From assembly GCA_021824175.1 (NCBI GenBank), contig JAKALP010000029.1, forward strand, positions 1 through 64,000: a DNA stretch of 64,000 bases. The letters run 5' to 3'. Shown piece after piece: positions 44,986 to 54,225 of this stretch; positions within the stretch are counted from its first letter, which is position 1, and each line of letters begins with the position of its first letter. The stretch is from Deltaproteobacteria bacterium (GTDB lineage Bacteria; Desulfobacterota; Desulfobacteria; Desulfobacterales; Desulfosarcinaceae). Made by a program: the position numbers and the translations under genes. The notes below the pieces were generated by a model that saw only the letters and a list, made by a program, of their open reading frames with translations, was not told the DNA's origin and did no database searches.

Positions 44986-45374
44986 GGTACCTCCAATACT
45001 TTTAATGGAGGTTCTGTGGAAGGGATGGGAAACCGAACCCGAATAGCGGTGGAAGAGAAGCGGGCCGTTTCCCGCAATAATTTATCTGCTTCCAAAGGCC
45101 CTGCCCGGTGTTCAGCTTTGGTTCAAGCAGGATCGGCGCTGGAAACAAAACCCGGTCAGGCCTTAAATCTTGGTCGAGGGGCGGTGCCAGTAACCATCTA
45201 ACTCCCCTTTTTTACAATATCATTCTATCGTTTGCAAGTGCCCTCCAGCGCGAGCAAAGTCGTGTGTCGCGCATCGGCGTATTTGCAAATCGTTCTCGTA
45301 CGAGTACGAAACAGCCTCGTTCCATGTTGCCAGCCACGGCCGTCTCAGGCCACGGCCCTGGCACGCATTGCGGG
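44986..45374. other. Intergenic, with a short CGTACGAG repeat
   Basis: It contains CTCGTACGAGTACGAAACA (about 45295-45313), related to the repeat at 18482-18500. Minus-strand sequence beyond the epimerase remnant runs open to about 45230 but is not conserved. No gene is supported. Confidence 0.4.
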
Positions 45375-46273
45375 TATCGTATTTGAATTTAAAGCCGGTG
45401 GTCTCGATCAGCTTTTTGGAAGTGGCCAGCCACGGATGGCGGATCAGGTTGAGCCCTGAGCTGGGAAACTACACCAGGAAGCTGGCGCGCAAGGTCCACA
45501 GCAGGTGATTCAAGGGATAGAGCAGCCACAGGGGCAGATAGATCGGAATATTGCCCTGCGCGCGCACCGTTTCGGGAAAGGTCATGGTGCCGGCGCCGGC
45601 CACGTTGTAGATACCCGCCAGACCTTTTTCCAGACACAGCAGGATCACGGCCAGCAGGTCGTCTTCGTGCACATATTGAAAATCAGCAGTCTTGCGGGGC
45701 AAAAACACCAGCGGTTTGCGCAGATAGTGGGCCAGGGGATTGTCAAAGCCGGGGCCCACCACAAAGCAGGGACGCAGGATGGTCACTGTCATTTGACGGT
45801 GGCTGTCCGTGAAGGCCCGCATCAGGGCCTCGATCTCTTTTTTTGTTTTTCGCGTAAGTAAAATCATCATTGCCCCTGAGCGGACTCTCTTCGATCAGGG
45901 GCGTTTCGTTGTCGGGATGAAATCCGTAAGCGGTGGTGGAACTAGTATAGAGCAAATGTTCTACGCCGGTTTCAGCCGCGGCCTCCAATACATTGCGCGT
46001 GCCGGTCACATTGATCGCTTCCATGAGGGCCGTGTCGTGAATGGGCGGCAGCACATAAGCGGCGTGGATCACGGTATCCACATGGTGGGCGCGCATCAGA
46101 TCCACCAGGGGTGCGCGCACATCCAGACTGAAGAACTTCAACTTCTCCGATTGAACCCGTGGCGGGCGGATATCGATGCCCACTATTTCCGCCACTGCTT
46201 CCCGTTGGTCCATCGCAGCGGCGATTCTGGAGCCGATGTAACCGGAGACTCCGGAGATCATCACCTTTTTCAT
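45375..46273 (-). pseudogene. NAD-dependent epimerase/dehydratase (short-chain dehydrogenase family), broken
   Basis: The start is good (ATGAAAAAGGTGATG, GAGAGG upstream) and encodes MISGVSGYIGSRIA, the NAD-binding GxxGxxG. VIHAAYVLPP and YTSSTTAYGF follow in the usual order. At a run of seven A (about 45858-45864) the frame shifts by one base: NDDFTYAKNKK continues as EIEALMRAF in the next frame. Later, after TLRASFLV, there is an in-frame TAG (45469-45471). Similarity continues beyond it (GLNLIRHPWLATSKKLIETT, ending KYDTRNA). With one base removed and the stop ignored, it is a full-length epimerase. Two lesions make loss of function likely, though a sequencing error in the A-run is possible. 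Confidence 0.75.
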
Positions 46274-46409
46274 AACGCCACCTCTCATTCGCGGATTTTT
46301 TAGAGCACCGGCCCTTGTAGTTTAGTGAAGATTTGCGGATAGAATTTATTGCAGGTAATAGAAGAATTGTTGAAAGAACAGAGTGATCAAAGGCGGCCCA
46401 ACAACTCTG

Positions 46410-47693
46410 CTACCGCTGGTTTTGCGCCATCAGCTCGATAAAGCTTTCGACGCGGGTCTTCATCTGCGCATCGGAATAGGCGCGCGGGTCGTTCATGTCG
46501 CATTGCAGGATGAGGACCGGTATGCCGGGATCTTGTTGGAGCGCGTTTTTCAAATCGATCATGCCCGTGCTCGAGGGCCGGCAGGAGAGGTTTTCGTGGA
46601 GAATAACGCCGTCGATGCGGTACTCTTTGACGGCCTGGCGGAAGTATTCGATGCGCTTCTCCAGGTTGTAGGAGTAAGGCAGATCCATCATCACGCGCGC
46701 CACCTGGCGCAGGGACTCGGCATAGTTCAGCCCCACCGGCTTGGGCGGGGCAAAGGAAAAAGTATAGGGCTCGTAGGTGACCACGGCATTGTAGCGGGCC
46801 AGCTCGTACATGAAGCGCATGCGGTACCAGAAGGGAATGCCTTCGAAGAGCAGACGGTACTGCTCCCGGCCGCTGGTGAGGGTGCCCTCGCCGCGTTCGA
46901 CGCGCTGTTTGATATCGGCATAGATCTTCTCGAAGAACTTGGTGCCGATCTTCTTTCCCGGCATGACCACCAGCGGGAAGAACGAGGCCGATGTCTCGGC
47001 CGAACTGTAAGGTGACGGCACGCATTTGCGGCATTCAAAAATGTTGCGCCACAAGATGCTCATGCGTTCGGAATCGTCGCTGGCCTTCACCATGCGCGCG
47101 ATGTTCAGCTCCTTGCCGGTATGCTTCTTGACGAATTCGAAGAACTCGTAGAACTGATCCACCATGTAGCTGATGTACCCTTCGATGGTGCGCTCATCCG
47201 TGCCGCTGACGATCTTGGGGCAGTCAAAAGCAAAGAGCGGCACATTCAATTTTTCAGCCTGAATCTGAAACCACTTCCAGTGGGTGTCGCAGATGGTGTT
47301 GGTGCAGGTGATGATGTCGGGCTTGGCGATGCCGCCGTGGGCCGTCTTCACGCCTTTGTCCACGGCGCCGATATTGGTCTTGAAGTAGGAGCACAGATCG
47401 CGGGAGTAACCCATGCTCTCGGCGTGCTCGATGAGCATTTGCGATTGCTTCTGGGCTGCGGCCACGGTGGCCATGTTTTCCGGATGCAGGGGATAGATAT
47501 CAAAGCCGATCAGCAATTCGAGGGGAAAGCCGGCGCAGGTCCAGGCCGTTTTCTTCCACGGCAGCATGGTGTAGAGCTTGCCCATCATGAAATACCAGAT
47601 CATGGGCCATTTGAGATCCTTGCCGTGGGGCAGCGTCCGCACCCGGATGGCGGCCTCTTCACTCGATATGGTTTCTGTTTTCTTCCGGTTCAT
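46410..47693 (-). CDS. 2-hydroxyacyl-CoA dehydratase / benzoyl-CoA-reductase-type subunit (larger)
   Basis: A 427-residue member of the HgdB/BcrB/FldBC superfamily: TAWTCAGFPLELLIGFDIYPLHPEN near residues 49-73, DLCSYFKTNIGA near 99-110 (a cluster cysteine), TNTICDTHWKW, FAFDCPKIVSG, and the C-terminal segment GVILHENLSCRPSSTG followed by PVLILQCDMNDPRAYSD and ETRVESF-type KTRVESFIEL. These enzymes carry a [4Fe-4S] cluster and perform radical dehydration or reduction of a CoA thioester after activation by an ATP-driven protein, which is not in this window. It pairs with the next upstream gene (8-nt gap). The substrate is not evident. Confidence 0.85.
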   Translation of the reverse strand: MNRKKTETISSEEAAIRVRTLPHGKDLKWPMIWYFMMGKLYTMLPWKKTAWTCAGFPLELLIGFDIYPLHPENMATVAAAQKQSQMLIEHAESMGYSRDLCSYFKTNIGAVDKGVKTAHGGIAKPDIITCTNTICDTHWKWFQIQAEKLNVPLFAFDCPKIVSGTDERTIEGYISYMVDQFYEFFEFVKKHTGKELNIARMVKASDDSERMSILWRNIFECRKCVPSPYSSAETSASFFPLVVMPGKKIGTKFFEKIYADIKQRVERGEGTLTSGREQYRLLFEGIPFWYRMRFMYELARYNAVVTYEPYTFSFAPPKPVGLNYAESLRQVARVMMDLPYSYNLEKRIEYFRQAVKEYRIDGVILHENLSCRPSSTGMIDLKNALQQDPGIPVLILQCDMNDPRAYSDAQMKTRVESFIELMAQNQR

Positions 47694-47701
47694 AAAATCA
47701 C

Positions 47702-48733
47702 TTATAGCATCTCGGCAAATGCGGCCAAACGGTTCAACAGCTGGCTATCCGGGCCGGGAGTGTACTCGCGCTCCACATGCAGTACCCGGCAACCTTTTTC
47801 CTTCAAGGCCGCGTTCACCAGGACGGCGTCAAAAGCATAAGGTTCGCAGAACTTGAGGTTCTGGGAAACCACGGTGTCCAGTTTCGATTCAGCGACGGCT
47901 TGCAGCAAATAGTCGATGCGGCCCCGCATGCTCAACTTGGTGGCCGGCTTGGGGATGGAAAGATAGTAGCGGGCCAGGGCCTCGACGGGATCGCCATCTT
48001 CGGCGATCAGCGTAGCAAAATAGCGTTCGCCCACGGAATGATCGTCGCGCACGACCCTGAACCCGGCTTCGTCCAGCAGGTCCATGAACTCCGGGTAGGT
48101 CACGTCCGAGCCGGTGAGAAGCATTTTCTTCTTGTTGGCCGGAAACGGCCCGCGCTTTTCCACGGCGGCGATGAGCGTGTCAACCTGGGCAATGGTCTCG
48201 GCCTTGGGCAACCTCATGCTTAGAAGTAAAATCTCCAAATACTCCCGATTGGCCATATCCCTTGTGCTTCTGAGGGCGGCCAGGGTCTGGAGCCGTTTCT
48301 TCAGCCTATTGGATTCGTGAATCGCCATAGTCAAAGATTCAGCGTTGACCACGGCCCGGAAGTGTTTGTCCAGGGCGTCGATGAGACGCCACAGCTCGGC
48401 CTTCATGAAGCGCATGGCCGGGGCATCATCCTTGAGCGGCGTGTTGAACCAGTAAAGAAAGGGGGTTTGCACATGGCGCTTCCACACATCGTAGTGGCGG
48501 TTGGTTGCGTTGCACCCCTGGGCCACCACGATGCCCTCCCACTGTTCGGACCGGGTGAGGGCCTCGGTGAGAAAGCTGCGCGCCGCCGGACAAAAAAAGG
48601 CCGACAGGTAGCGGTCGGCCGCATCATTGGGCGTGTGGATATCGCCAAAGATCTTGTAGGGGATGAACCCGGCGGCGGCCAGGATCTCTTCGGGCATGTC
48701 GTGGGACGAGTCGAAATAGGCGATGGTTTTCAT
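47702..48733 (-). CDS. 2-hydroxyacyl-CoA dehydratase / benzoyl-CoA-reductase-type subunit (smaller)
   Basis: A 343-residue protein of the same superfamily: YFDSSHDMPEEILAAAGFIPYKIFGD at the N-terminus, FFCPAARSFL with a possible cluster cysteine, VVAQGCNATNRHYDVWK, MLLTGSDVTYPEFMDLLDEAGFRVVRDD near residues 205-232, and a C-terminal SQNLKFCEPYAFD then RVLHVEREYTPG. ATG 48733 is preferred over GTG 48739, though both have weak ribosome-binding sites. It forms a dimeric pair with the downstream gene, and the acyl-CoA ligase upstream implies a CoA ester substrate. Confidence 0.82.
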   Translation of the reverse strand: MKTIAYFDSSHDMPEEILAAAGFIPYKIFGDIHTPNDAADRYLSAFFCPAARSFLTEALTRSEQWEGIVVAQGCNATNRHYDVWKRHVQTPFLYWFNTPLKDDAPAMRFMKAELWRLIDALDKHFRAVVNAESLTMAIHESNRLKKRLQTLAALRSTRDMANREYLEILLLSMRLPKAETIAQVDTLIAAVEKRGPFPANKKKMLLTGSDVTYPEFMDLLDEAGFRVVRDDHSVGERYFATLIAEDGDPVEALARYYLSIPKPATKLSMRGRIDYLLQAVAESKLDTVVSQNLKFCEPYAFDAVLVNAALKEKGCRVLHVEREYTPGPDSQLLNRLAAFAEML

Positions 48734-48739
48734 AGGCAC

Positions 48740-49032
48740 TCAGAGCAGGTGTTGCCCATTCATAATCATTATGCCCCCATTATCTTTGTAACAGGGAGCG
48801 ACCACTGGAACATTACACATGGGGAATATGTCAAAGATATGGGGGGGTGTCAATGTCAGGGCTCAGCCCCTATCCCGGCGGCCTGGGTGGCCTGGAAATC
48901 GGCCGTTTCGCAAGGTGGCTCGGAAGGCAAGGGCCTGGCTCTGAGTCCGTCCGGGCCATTCATGCCATCGGTGGTATCGGTGGCAAAGCGTGGACCACGG
49001 ATCACTCGGATGGCGCGAAGGGTTGGTCTTGA
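48740..49032. other. Intergenic between the ligase and the dehydratase pair
   Basis: About 290 nt with no supported gene. It contains a short poly-G tract (48841-48847). It breaks what would otherwise be a continuous operon, so the dehydratase pair may have its own promoter. None was clearly recognised. Confidence 0.45.
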
Positions 49033-50883
49033 TCACGTGGCCGCCTGCAGCAGCGCCTGACGGCCGGCCTGCACAAACTGCTGCTCAATGGCTTCAAACC
49101 CCTCGGGCGTCAAGCGGTGATAGCGGGCGTCGCCGCGCCGACGGCAGTATACTTCCATGTCCGGTTGTCCTGTAAGATTGAAGCCCTGATTTTTATAGGG
49201 CCGCACCACGATCTTCTGGGTGTTGGTGACCGGCAACTCGCTGACGACGCGGATATAATCGGGCATCCACTTGGGGTCCATGCCGCCTTGCCGCTGCTGG
49301 CCCATGAACCAGTCAAAGGCGGCCTGGGGATCAAACACCGCGCCAGGCTGCATCTGAATGGCGATCATGACTTTTTCGTCCGATACTTCGCAGGGCGCGC
49401 CATAGGCAATGGCCTGCTGGACGCCGGGCAGCATCTGGGCGTAGTGCAGCACGTTCTCGGCTGAAAAATTCTCGCCGTCCTTGCGGATCCAGTCATCGGT
49501 GCGGCCGTTGAAATAGAGATACCGCTTTCCTCGTATAATGCGCACGTGGCCCAGATCGCCCGAGTGAAAATAACCGTCCCGGAATTTCTGATCCGTGGCC
49601 TTGGTGTTGGCGAAGTAGCCGTCGAAGAATACATTTTCCCTGGAGATCTTCTTGCAGATCTCTCCCACGGCCTGGGAGTAATTGAGAAGTATGCCGTTGT
49701 CATCGGTTCGGCCCGGCTCACAGAGCTGGCCCTGTTCGTCAAGAATCACCACGCTGTTCGGAATTCTACCCAGAGATTCGATGGGGTCGCCCGGCCTGTT
49801 GGCTGTAGTAATCGGTGCTTCGGTGGAGCCGTATAATTCATAGATGTGGTCCATATTGAAGTAGCGCATCAGTTTTTTGCGGTCGACCACCGAAGCGCCG
49901 TTGCCGTGGGCTTTTCTAAAGCGATTGCGCGGATGATGGGCCAGGGCCTGTTCCACGGCCTCAGCGCTGCCATAGCGGTTCTCCAGGGCAGCGATGATAT
50001 AGTGCAGAGGCTGTCCCACATAGTTGAGATAGGAGACCCCGTACGCCAGTGCATCCTTTTCAAAGGCGCTGGCGCTGAATTTGCGCGTTAAGACAAAGCT
50101 GGCGCCCACCCGCAAAATCGGCATCACCCCGAGATAGAGGGAGTTGGAATGAAAGAGCGGCATGCAAATATAGCCGCAATCGCGCCGGTTGAGACGGATG
50201 CGCAACTGGGTCCAGAGCCCGGCGCCGAACAGCTTGATATGGGTCACCGGCACCCCCTTGGGAATGCCGGTCATGCCCGAGGTATAGATGACGATGAAAT
50301 GACTGGTGTTGACGATGGGCAGCCGCTGGCCGGCAACATCCGTGGCTTGGGCCGCGGCCACGGCCGGCGCAAGCAGTTGGCTTTCCTGGCCGGAGGAGGG
50401 CTCCGGCTCCGAAAGATAAATATCGGACCCGGTCAAAGCAGTAATGTTTGGCAACGCCTTGCGTACTTCGGCCGCATGCGCCGGATCGGTGATGATCAGC
50501 GCGGCCTTGGATTGGCGGATCACCGTGGCGAGGGTCTCGCCCCGAAAACCGGTATTGATGGCGAACAGCACGCAGTTGGCCACGGCCGCCCCAAAAAGCG
50601 AGAAGATAAATTCCGGCGTGTTCTCCTGGTAGATGGCGATGGAGAGGCGCTCTTGGCGATCCAGGCGCCCGGCCGCCACCTGCTCTTTTCTTTGGGCCAG
50701 AAAGAAATGCGCATAGCGCCGGGCCTGCTCCCGGGTCTGGGCGTAGGAATAGGCTTGGCCCTCGAAGAAGAAAAACGGCCGGTTTCTTCTCCACCACAAG
50801 CCGGTCATAAGAAGAAAATGGGACCGGATATTCAAAAAGCTGGCCCCGTAGCGGACAAGGTTTTTTTGATTCAGTAACGACAT
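49033..50883 (-). CDS. Acyl-CoA synthetase, very-long-chain/FATP-like AMP-forming ligase
   Basis: A 616-residue ANL-family ligase. P-loop IVIYTSGMTGIPKG (residues about 197-210), then YICMPLFHSNSLYLG, IYELYGSTEAPIT (AMP-binding A5 motif near 352), DGYFHSGDLGHV (A7 near 450), FNGRTDDWIRKDGENFSAENV (A8, hinge) and a catalytic-lysine region NTQKIVVRPYK near the C-terminus. The F-E-G-Q start (FFFFEGQAYSYAQT) and the layout match the FATP/very-long-chain type. It converts a carboxylic acid to its CoA ester with ATP. It lies in the same gene run as the SDR and the dehydratase pair, fitting an acid-degradation route. Confidence 0.85.
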   Translation of the reverse strand: MSLLNQKNLVRYGASFLNIRSHFLLMTGLWWRRNRPFFFFEGQAYSYAQTREQARRYAHFFLAQRKEQVAAGRLDRQERLSIAIYQENTPEFIFSLFGAAVANCVLFAINTGFRGETLATVIRQSKAALIITDPAHAAEVRKALPNITALTGSDIYLSEPEPSSGQESQLLAPAVAAAQATDVAGQRLPIVNTSHFIVIYTSGMTGIPKGVPVTHIKLFGAGLWTQLRIRLNRRDCGYICMPLFHSNSLYLGVMPILRVGASFVLTRKFSASAFEKDALAYGVSYLNYVGQPLHYIIAALENRYGSAEAVEQALAHHPRNRFRKAHGNGASVVDRKKLMRYFNMDHIYELYGSTEAPITTANRPGDPIESLGRIPNSVVILDEQGQLCEPGRTDDNGILLNYSQAVGEICKKISRENVFFDGYFANTKATDQKFRDGYFHSGDLGHVRIIRGKRYLYFNGRTDDWIRKDGENFSAENVLHYAQMLPGVQQAIAYGAPCEVSDEKVMIAIQMQPGAVFDPQAAFDWFMGQQRQGGMDPKWMPDYIRVVSELPVTNTQKIVVRPYKNQGFNLTGQPDMEVYCRRRGDARYHRLTPEGFEAIEQQFVQAGRQALLQAAT

Positions 50884-50901
50884 AGCGGTGGGGGGATGTA
50901 T

Positions 50902-50921
50902 GCAACGACATTAGTCGTTGC
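50902..50921. promoter_or_regulatory. Palindrome upstream of the ligase gene, operator candidate
   Basis: GCAACGAC-ATTA-GTCGTTGC is a perfect 8-bp inverted repeat with a 4-nt centre. It lies 19 nt before the ligase start on the minus strand. It could be a repressor site or an mRNA hairpin. Confidence 0.5.
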
Positions 50922-50931
50922 GTTTAATTGA

Positions 50932-50967
50932 GGGGTCGGGGCATGACCAAAGAAACTCCCCGATCCC
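50932..50967. terminator. Imperfect hairpin between the SDR and ligase genes
   Basis: GGGGTCGGGG pairs with CCCCGATCCC (one G-T pair) around a 16-nt loop, with TGTTTT after it on the plus strand. On the gene strand there is no T-run, so it may attenuate rather than end transcription. Confidence 0.35.
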
Positions 50968-51006
50968 TGTTTTAATTCGATTTTACCTGCCACTGCCAAT
51001 ATATTC

Positions 51007-51819
51007 TCAAAGTTTCATCCCCATCCCTACCGGCGACACCAGCACGGCCCCGTCGATGACGATTTCAGTGCCCGTGGTAAAACTCGACGCATCGGAGGCC
51101 AGATAGACAGCCGCGCCGGCGATTTCATCGGGTTGGCCGATCCGGCGCATGGGCATGGCGCTATTAAAAGTCTCCATGGCCTTTTGGGCTTCTTCGGGCG
51201 AAAGGTTGATATAATGGGAATCCATCATTTTGGTCTTGATGGGGCCCGGAGCGATGGTGTTGACCTGAATGTTGTATGGGGCCAGTTCCGCGGCAAATGC
51301 TTTGGTGATCATGCGCACACCGGCTTTGGATATGGAATAAATGCTGACCATGGGCTCGGGCTTGAATCCATCGATGGAGGCCACATTGATGATCTTGCCG
51401 CGGCCCTGGGTTTTCATGACCCTGGCGCAGGCCTGGCTGAGAAAATAGAGCCCCTTCATGTTCAGATTCATGATGGTGTCCCAGAGCCGTTCGTCTGAAT
51501 CTAGCACCGTGCCCATGGCCGGACTGGCGCCGGCGTTGTTGACGAGAATATCGAGGCGCCCGAATTTATTCAAAACGGCGTCGACGGTCTTTTGGATCTC
51601 CGCCATCTTGCCCAGATGGGCCGGCAGCACCAGTACTTCGCCGCCAAAGGACTGGATCTCCTTGGCCGTGGCTTCGAGATCGTGGGCCTTGCGGCTGGTA
51701 ATCGCCACCCTGGCCCCAGCCTTGGCAAGACCGAAGGCGATGGCCTGGCCAATGCCGCGGCCGCCGCCAGTGACCAAAGCGACTTTGCCCTTCAGGGAAA
51801 ATTGAGACATTTCAAACAT
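51007..51819 (-). CDS. Short-chain dehydrogenase/reductase (FabG-like)
   Basis: A 270-residue classical SDR: NAD(P)-binding TGGGRGIG (residues about 17-24), NNAGASP (near 90), catalytic Ser in INVASIDG, and Tyr/Lys in YSISKAG (near 155-161), followed by PGPIKTKMM and the usual C-terminus TGTEIVIDGA. It would oxidise or reduce a hydroxyacyl or keto-acyl substrate with NAD(P)H. ATG 51819 is chosen for AAAGGA 7 nt upstream. It is the first gene of the acyl-CoA cluster and would act on intermediates made by the ligase and dehydratase. Confidence 0.87.
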   Translation of the reverse strand: MFEMSQFSLKGKVALVTGGGRGIGQAIAFGLAKAGARVAITSRKAHDLEATAKEIQSFGGEVLVLPAHLGKMAEIQKTVDAVLNKFGRLDILVNNAGASPAMGTVLDSDERLWDTIMNLNMKGLYFLSQACARVMKTQGRGKIINVASIDGFKPEPMVSIYSISKAGVRMITKAFAAELAPYNIQVNTIAPGPIKTKMMDSHYINLSPEEAQKAMETFNSAMPMRRIGQPDEIAGAAVYLASDASSFTTGTEIVIDGAVLVSPVGMGMKL

Positions 51820-51874
51820 AATCAATTCCTTTCGATGGTCAGATTTTTATATTCCATTGTAAACTCCTTATGGA

Positions 51875-52504
51875 TCAAAACAGGTAAAGCAACTCGACCA
51901 TGTGCAGATCCGCCCCCGTTGTATCCGCTCCATTGAGCCCCGCATCGGAATAATGCAAAAAGCGGTATCCCACCCCAACATGCCTGAAGATTGGGACACT
52001 GAGCCCCGCGGTCAGGGCAAACTGAAACGGCGAGCCGAAATCCTGCTCACCAAACTGATACCTGCTCAACGCCGCCCCGCCGGCGCCCAGATCCAATGAG
52101 ACACCTCCATCCCGATGGCCAAAGACCGCCAGCGGAAGGAGGGATAGGGCCAACCCTGCTTCACCGGAGCTGCAAAGCGCGCCGAGGCCAACCATCAGCC
52201 CTGTGCCGACGCCCCATCCGGTAGCGGAATATCGCGACCAGGGCAGACGGAAGGTTGCGGCGAGGTCGTACTCCCGAAACTCTTCCGGCGCCACCTTTCC
52301 AATCACATCCGAGCTTGAAAAGGTTGCCCGGATACTGATGTTTTGCAAACTTGGCTTGTGGTTGCCCGCTGCCTTGTCTTCCTGGAGGACGACGCTCCTT
52401 TCAACATTTTCTTTGCCCCGTGCGGGTTGAATTTCCATGGCCGCTGCCGCCATGGGAAAAGCCAGGATCAGTATAAAAATTGGCTTGATCCAGCCCTGCT
52501 TCAT
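51875..52504 (-). CDS. PagL-like lipid A 3-O-deacylase (acyloxyacyl hydrolase) outer-membrane barrel
   Basis: A 209-residue exported protein. It has a signal peptide (PIFILILAFPMAAAAM), a 50-residue Lys/Glu-rich linker and an eight-strand-type barrel ending in an aromatic residue (ELLYLF). The C-terminal GVGYRFLHYSDAGLNGADTT matches the PagL active-site segment H-x-S followed by N-A-G-like (His and Ser in HYS). PagL removes an acyl chain from lipid A and so alters the outer surface. The conserved H-x-S-(N/D)-A-G pattern is the main evidence. It lies 55 nt beyond the SDR start on the same strand and may be co-transcribed. Confidence 0.7.
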   Translation of the reverse strand: MKQGWIKPIFILILAFPMAAAAMEIQPARGKENVERSVVLQEDKAAGNHKPSLQNISIRATFSSSDVIGKVAPEEFREYDLAATFRLPWSRYSATGWGVGTGLMVGLGALCSSGEAGLALSLLPLAVFGHRDGGVSLDLGAGGAALSRYQFGEQDFGSPFQFALTAGLSVPIFRHVGVGYRFLHYSDAGLNGADTTGADLHMVELLYLF

Positions 52505-52848
52505 ATCTTCACAATGCTCAACTATTTTTCATCTGATGACGTCATGACCCGCTGCGCTCGAAGACCCATCACTTCCGCTTTCATTGGAAACTTTTTACGA
52601 TGATTGGACAGGATTCACCCTCAAATATTGGAATTCACTTTTTTGAGGCGAATATGTCAAGGCCGCGGATGTCTGTCAATGCCACGGCCGATGGAGCGGT
52701 GGATGGTCGCATGGCGCCATGGATCGCCACGGATCAAACGGCAGGCCCCAGCCACGCTTCGGGTTGCCACCGGATGGATCGGTGCGCATTATTCGGCTGC
52801 AACGGATTGCTTGCGATATGATTTCAATCCACGCAAAGGGAGCGAATC
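52505..52848. other. Intergenic between the PagL-like gene and a small ORF
   Basis: About 340 nt without a supported gene. It contains the 10-bp palindrome ATGACGTCAT (about 52537-52546). AAAGGGAG lies just before the next ATG. An apparent ORF from 52604 has no coding support. Confidence 0.4.
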
Positions 52849-53142
52849 ATGGGCTACTTCCCCATCGTCAGTAACAAACCAACGCAGATGGAAGGCTTAC
52901 ACCACCAGGAGCTGCCCAAGTCCTACATGGAAGATTTCTCCGTGCTCGGCTTTCGGGTGGCGGATTGTGAACGGGCGCGGGAGGTCCTCAGGGGCTCTTG
53001 CTTTGAATTACGGCAGAGCCAAGGTGGGACACAGGTCATGATCGATAACGCGTCCCAGCTTGAGGATGTGATGCGGGTGCTGCGCGCCAGCGGCCTGGCC
53101 TGCGAGCTGACCGATGTGGCCCAGGGTATGTATCAAGGGTGA
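52849..53142 (+). CDS. Small hypothetical protein (97 residues)
   Basis: It starts MGYFPIVSNKPTQMEGLHH behind AAGGGAG. Residues 30-92 (FSVLGFRVADCERAREVLRG, VMIDNASQLEDVMRVLRASG) have a beta-alpha-beta alternation with two helices and could be an ACT-like or ferredoxin-like fold. Three cysteines occur (40, 51, 85). No family is recognised. It is flanked by a hairpin terminator 160 nt downstream and appears to be a single-gene unit. Confidence 0.55.
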   Translation: MGYFPIVSNKPTQMEGLHHQELPKSYMEDFSVLGFRVADCERAREVLRGSCFELRQSQGGTQVMIDNASQLEDVMRVLRASGLACELTDVAQGMYQG

Positions 53143-53300
53143 TGATCGCACGGCCGCCACCGGGGGTGGTGGATGCCAAGGGGCGCTTGTATTTTACCAA
53201 TGGGAGTCTTTGCAACCGTTGGAAAACCGCCGGTACAGAAATCGATTTTTGATTCTTTCAGCCCTATCAAGAATCAGTTCGGAGCGCCGCGCGGGAAGAA

Positions 53301-53336
53301 AAACCGGGCATCGTCTTTGAGGCTAATGCCCGGTTT
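53301..53336. terminator. Perfect 11-bp hairpin terminator
   Basis: AAACCGGGCAT (53301-53311) pairs with ATGCCCGGTTT (53326-53336). The A-rich side (GAAGAAAAACC) and the T-rich side (GGTTTGCCGTTT) suggest a bidirectional terminator between the convergent small genes. Confidence 0.7.
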
Positions 53337-53480
53337 GCCGTTTAAACGCCACGCCCGGATTGCGATATTTTCTGCCGGGCCGGTAAGCAGTTTAGGGGGA
53401 CCGCCGGACTGGCGCGCTATTCGAATCCCACAACCAGCCACGATTTGTTTACAGCGATAGCGATTCGCTCGCACGCTGAC

Positions 53481-53804
53481 CTATGAACAGGCCAGCTCTT
53501 GGGCTCGGTTCGATAAACTGAACCCATCCACGAAAGTACCCTTGCCATTAATGAAGATGATCCCCTGGCCATTTCCCATGGGGATAATCGTGGCCTGTTG
53601 GCCGCAGGGTTCATTCTTCTTTTCCACAATTCCGTTTAGCTGGGGGTTGGCCGTCGTCGCTTTGGCCGGTGAGACCATCGCATGGCTGTAGGCCTTATGA
53701 TGCCCTGGGCTGCTGGCATAATACGGAGCCGCGTAAAGGGTGTTGATACCGAACAGCAGCGTCAAGATCACCGCCATGGTTGTATATTTCCTGATATTTT
53801 TCAT
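53481..53804 (-). CDS. Small exported hypothetical protein (107 residues)
   Basis: It has a signal peptide (YTTMAVILTLLFGINTLYA) and a mature part of about 80 residues containing ATIIPMGNGQGIIFINGKGTFV and two cysteines. ATG 53804 follows GGAGGAATAAAAC. No known family. It may be a periplasmic binding or stress protein. It is a single-gene unit. Confidence 0.6.
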   Translation of the reverse strand: MKNIRKYTTMAVILTLLFGINTLYAAPYYASSPGHHKAYSHAMVSPAKATTANPQLNGIVEKKNEPCGQQATIIPMGNGQGIIFINGKGTFVDGFSLSNRAQELACS

Positions 53805-54225
53805 GTTTTATTCCTCCGTTGTTGCGGTGGTTTTACAGGCAGGGGCGCAATCATCATGTTCAAAACCACCTTCTATGGTAGTGCCTGCTTCCAGCGCATT
53901 TCCTTTGCCGGAAGCAGACCGTGCTCGGTGCCTATCGTAAGTTTTGAAGGGGGACTGCCAAATAGGGCCAACCGTGTATTTGAGGAAAAAAAAGATGGCA
54001 AACCGCATTCCCTTGCCATGTATCTCAGCTCATTGATGATGCGCCTGGGTTGTAGTTCTTTAAGGTCGTGTCATCGGCACGAAGATACAGACTCTCGGCG
54101 CTCGATTATAGATCTACTACCACCGTTGGCCAGAGAATGCGTTTCCGCATAGGATCGTCTATAGCGCCGCTTTCACTCGTATATGTGATCGGTACCGCTT
54201 TTAAATATTCGTAAAAGGTTGAGAT
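53805..54225. other. Intergenic between the small exported gene and jetD
   Basis: About 420 nt. The plus-strand open frames here lack ribosome-binding sites and family matches, so they are not called as genes. No clear terminator was seen after jetD. The region marks the 3' end of the defence operon. Confidence 0.5.

Noticed and set aside
53682-54152. 156-residue open frame on the plus strand
   Set aside because: It runs through the signal-peptide gene's antisense strand and an intergenic region with no coding support.
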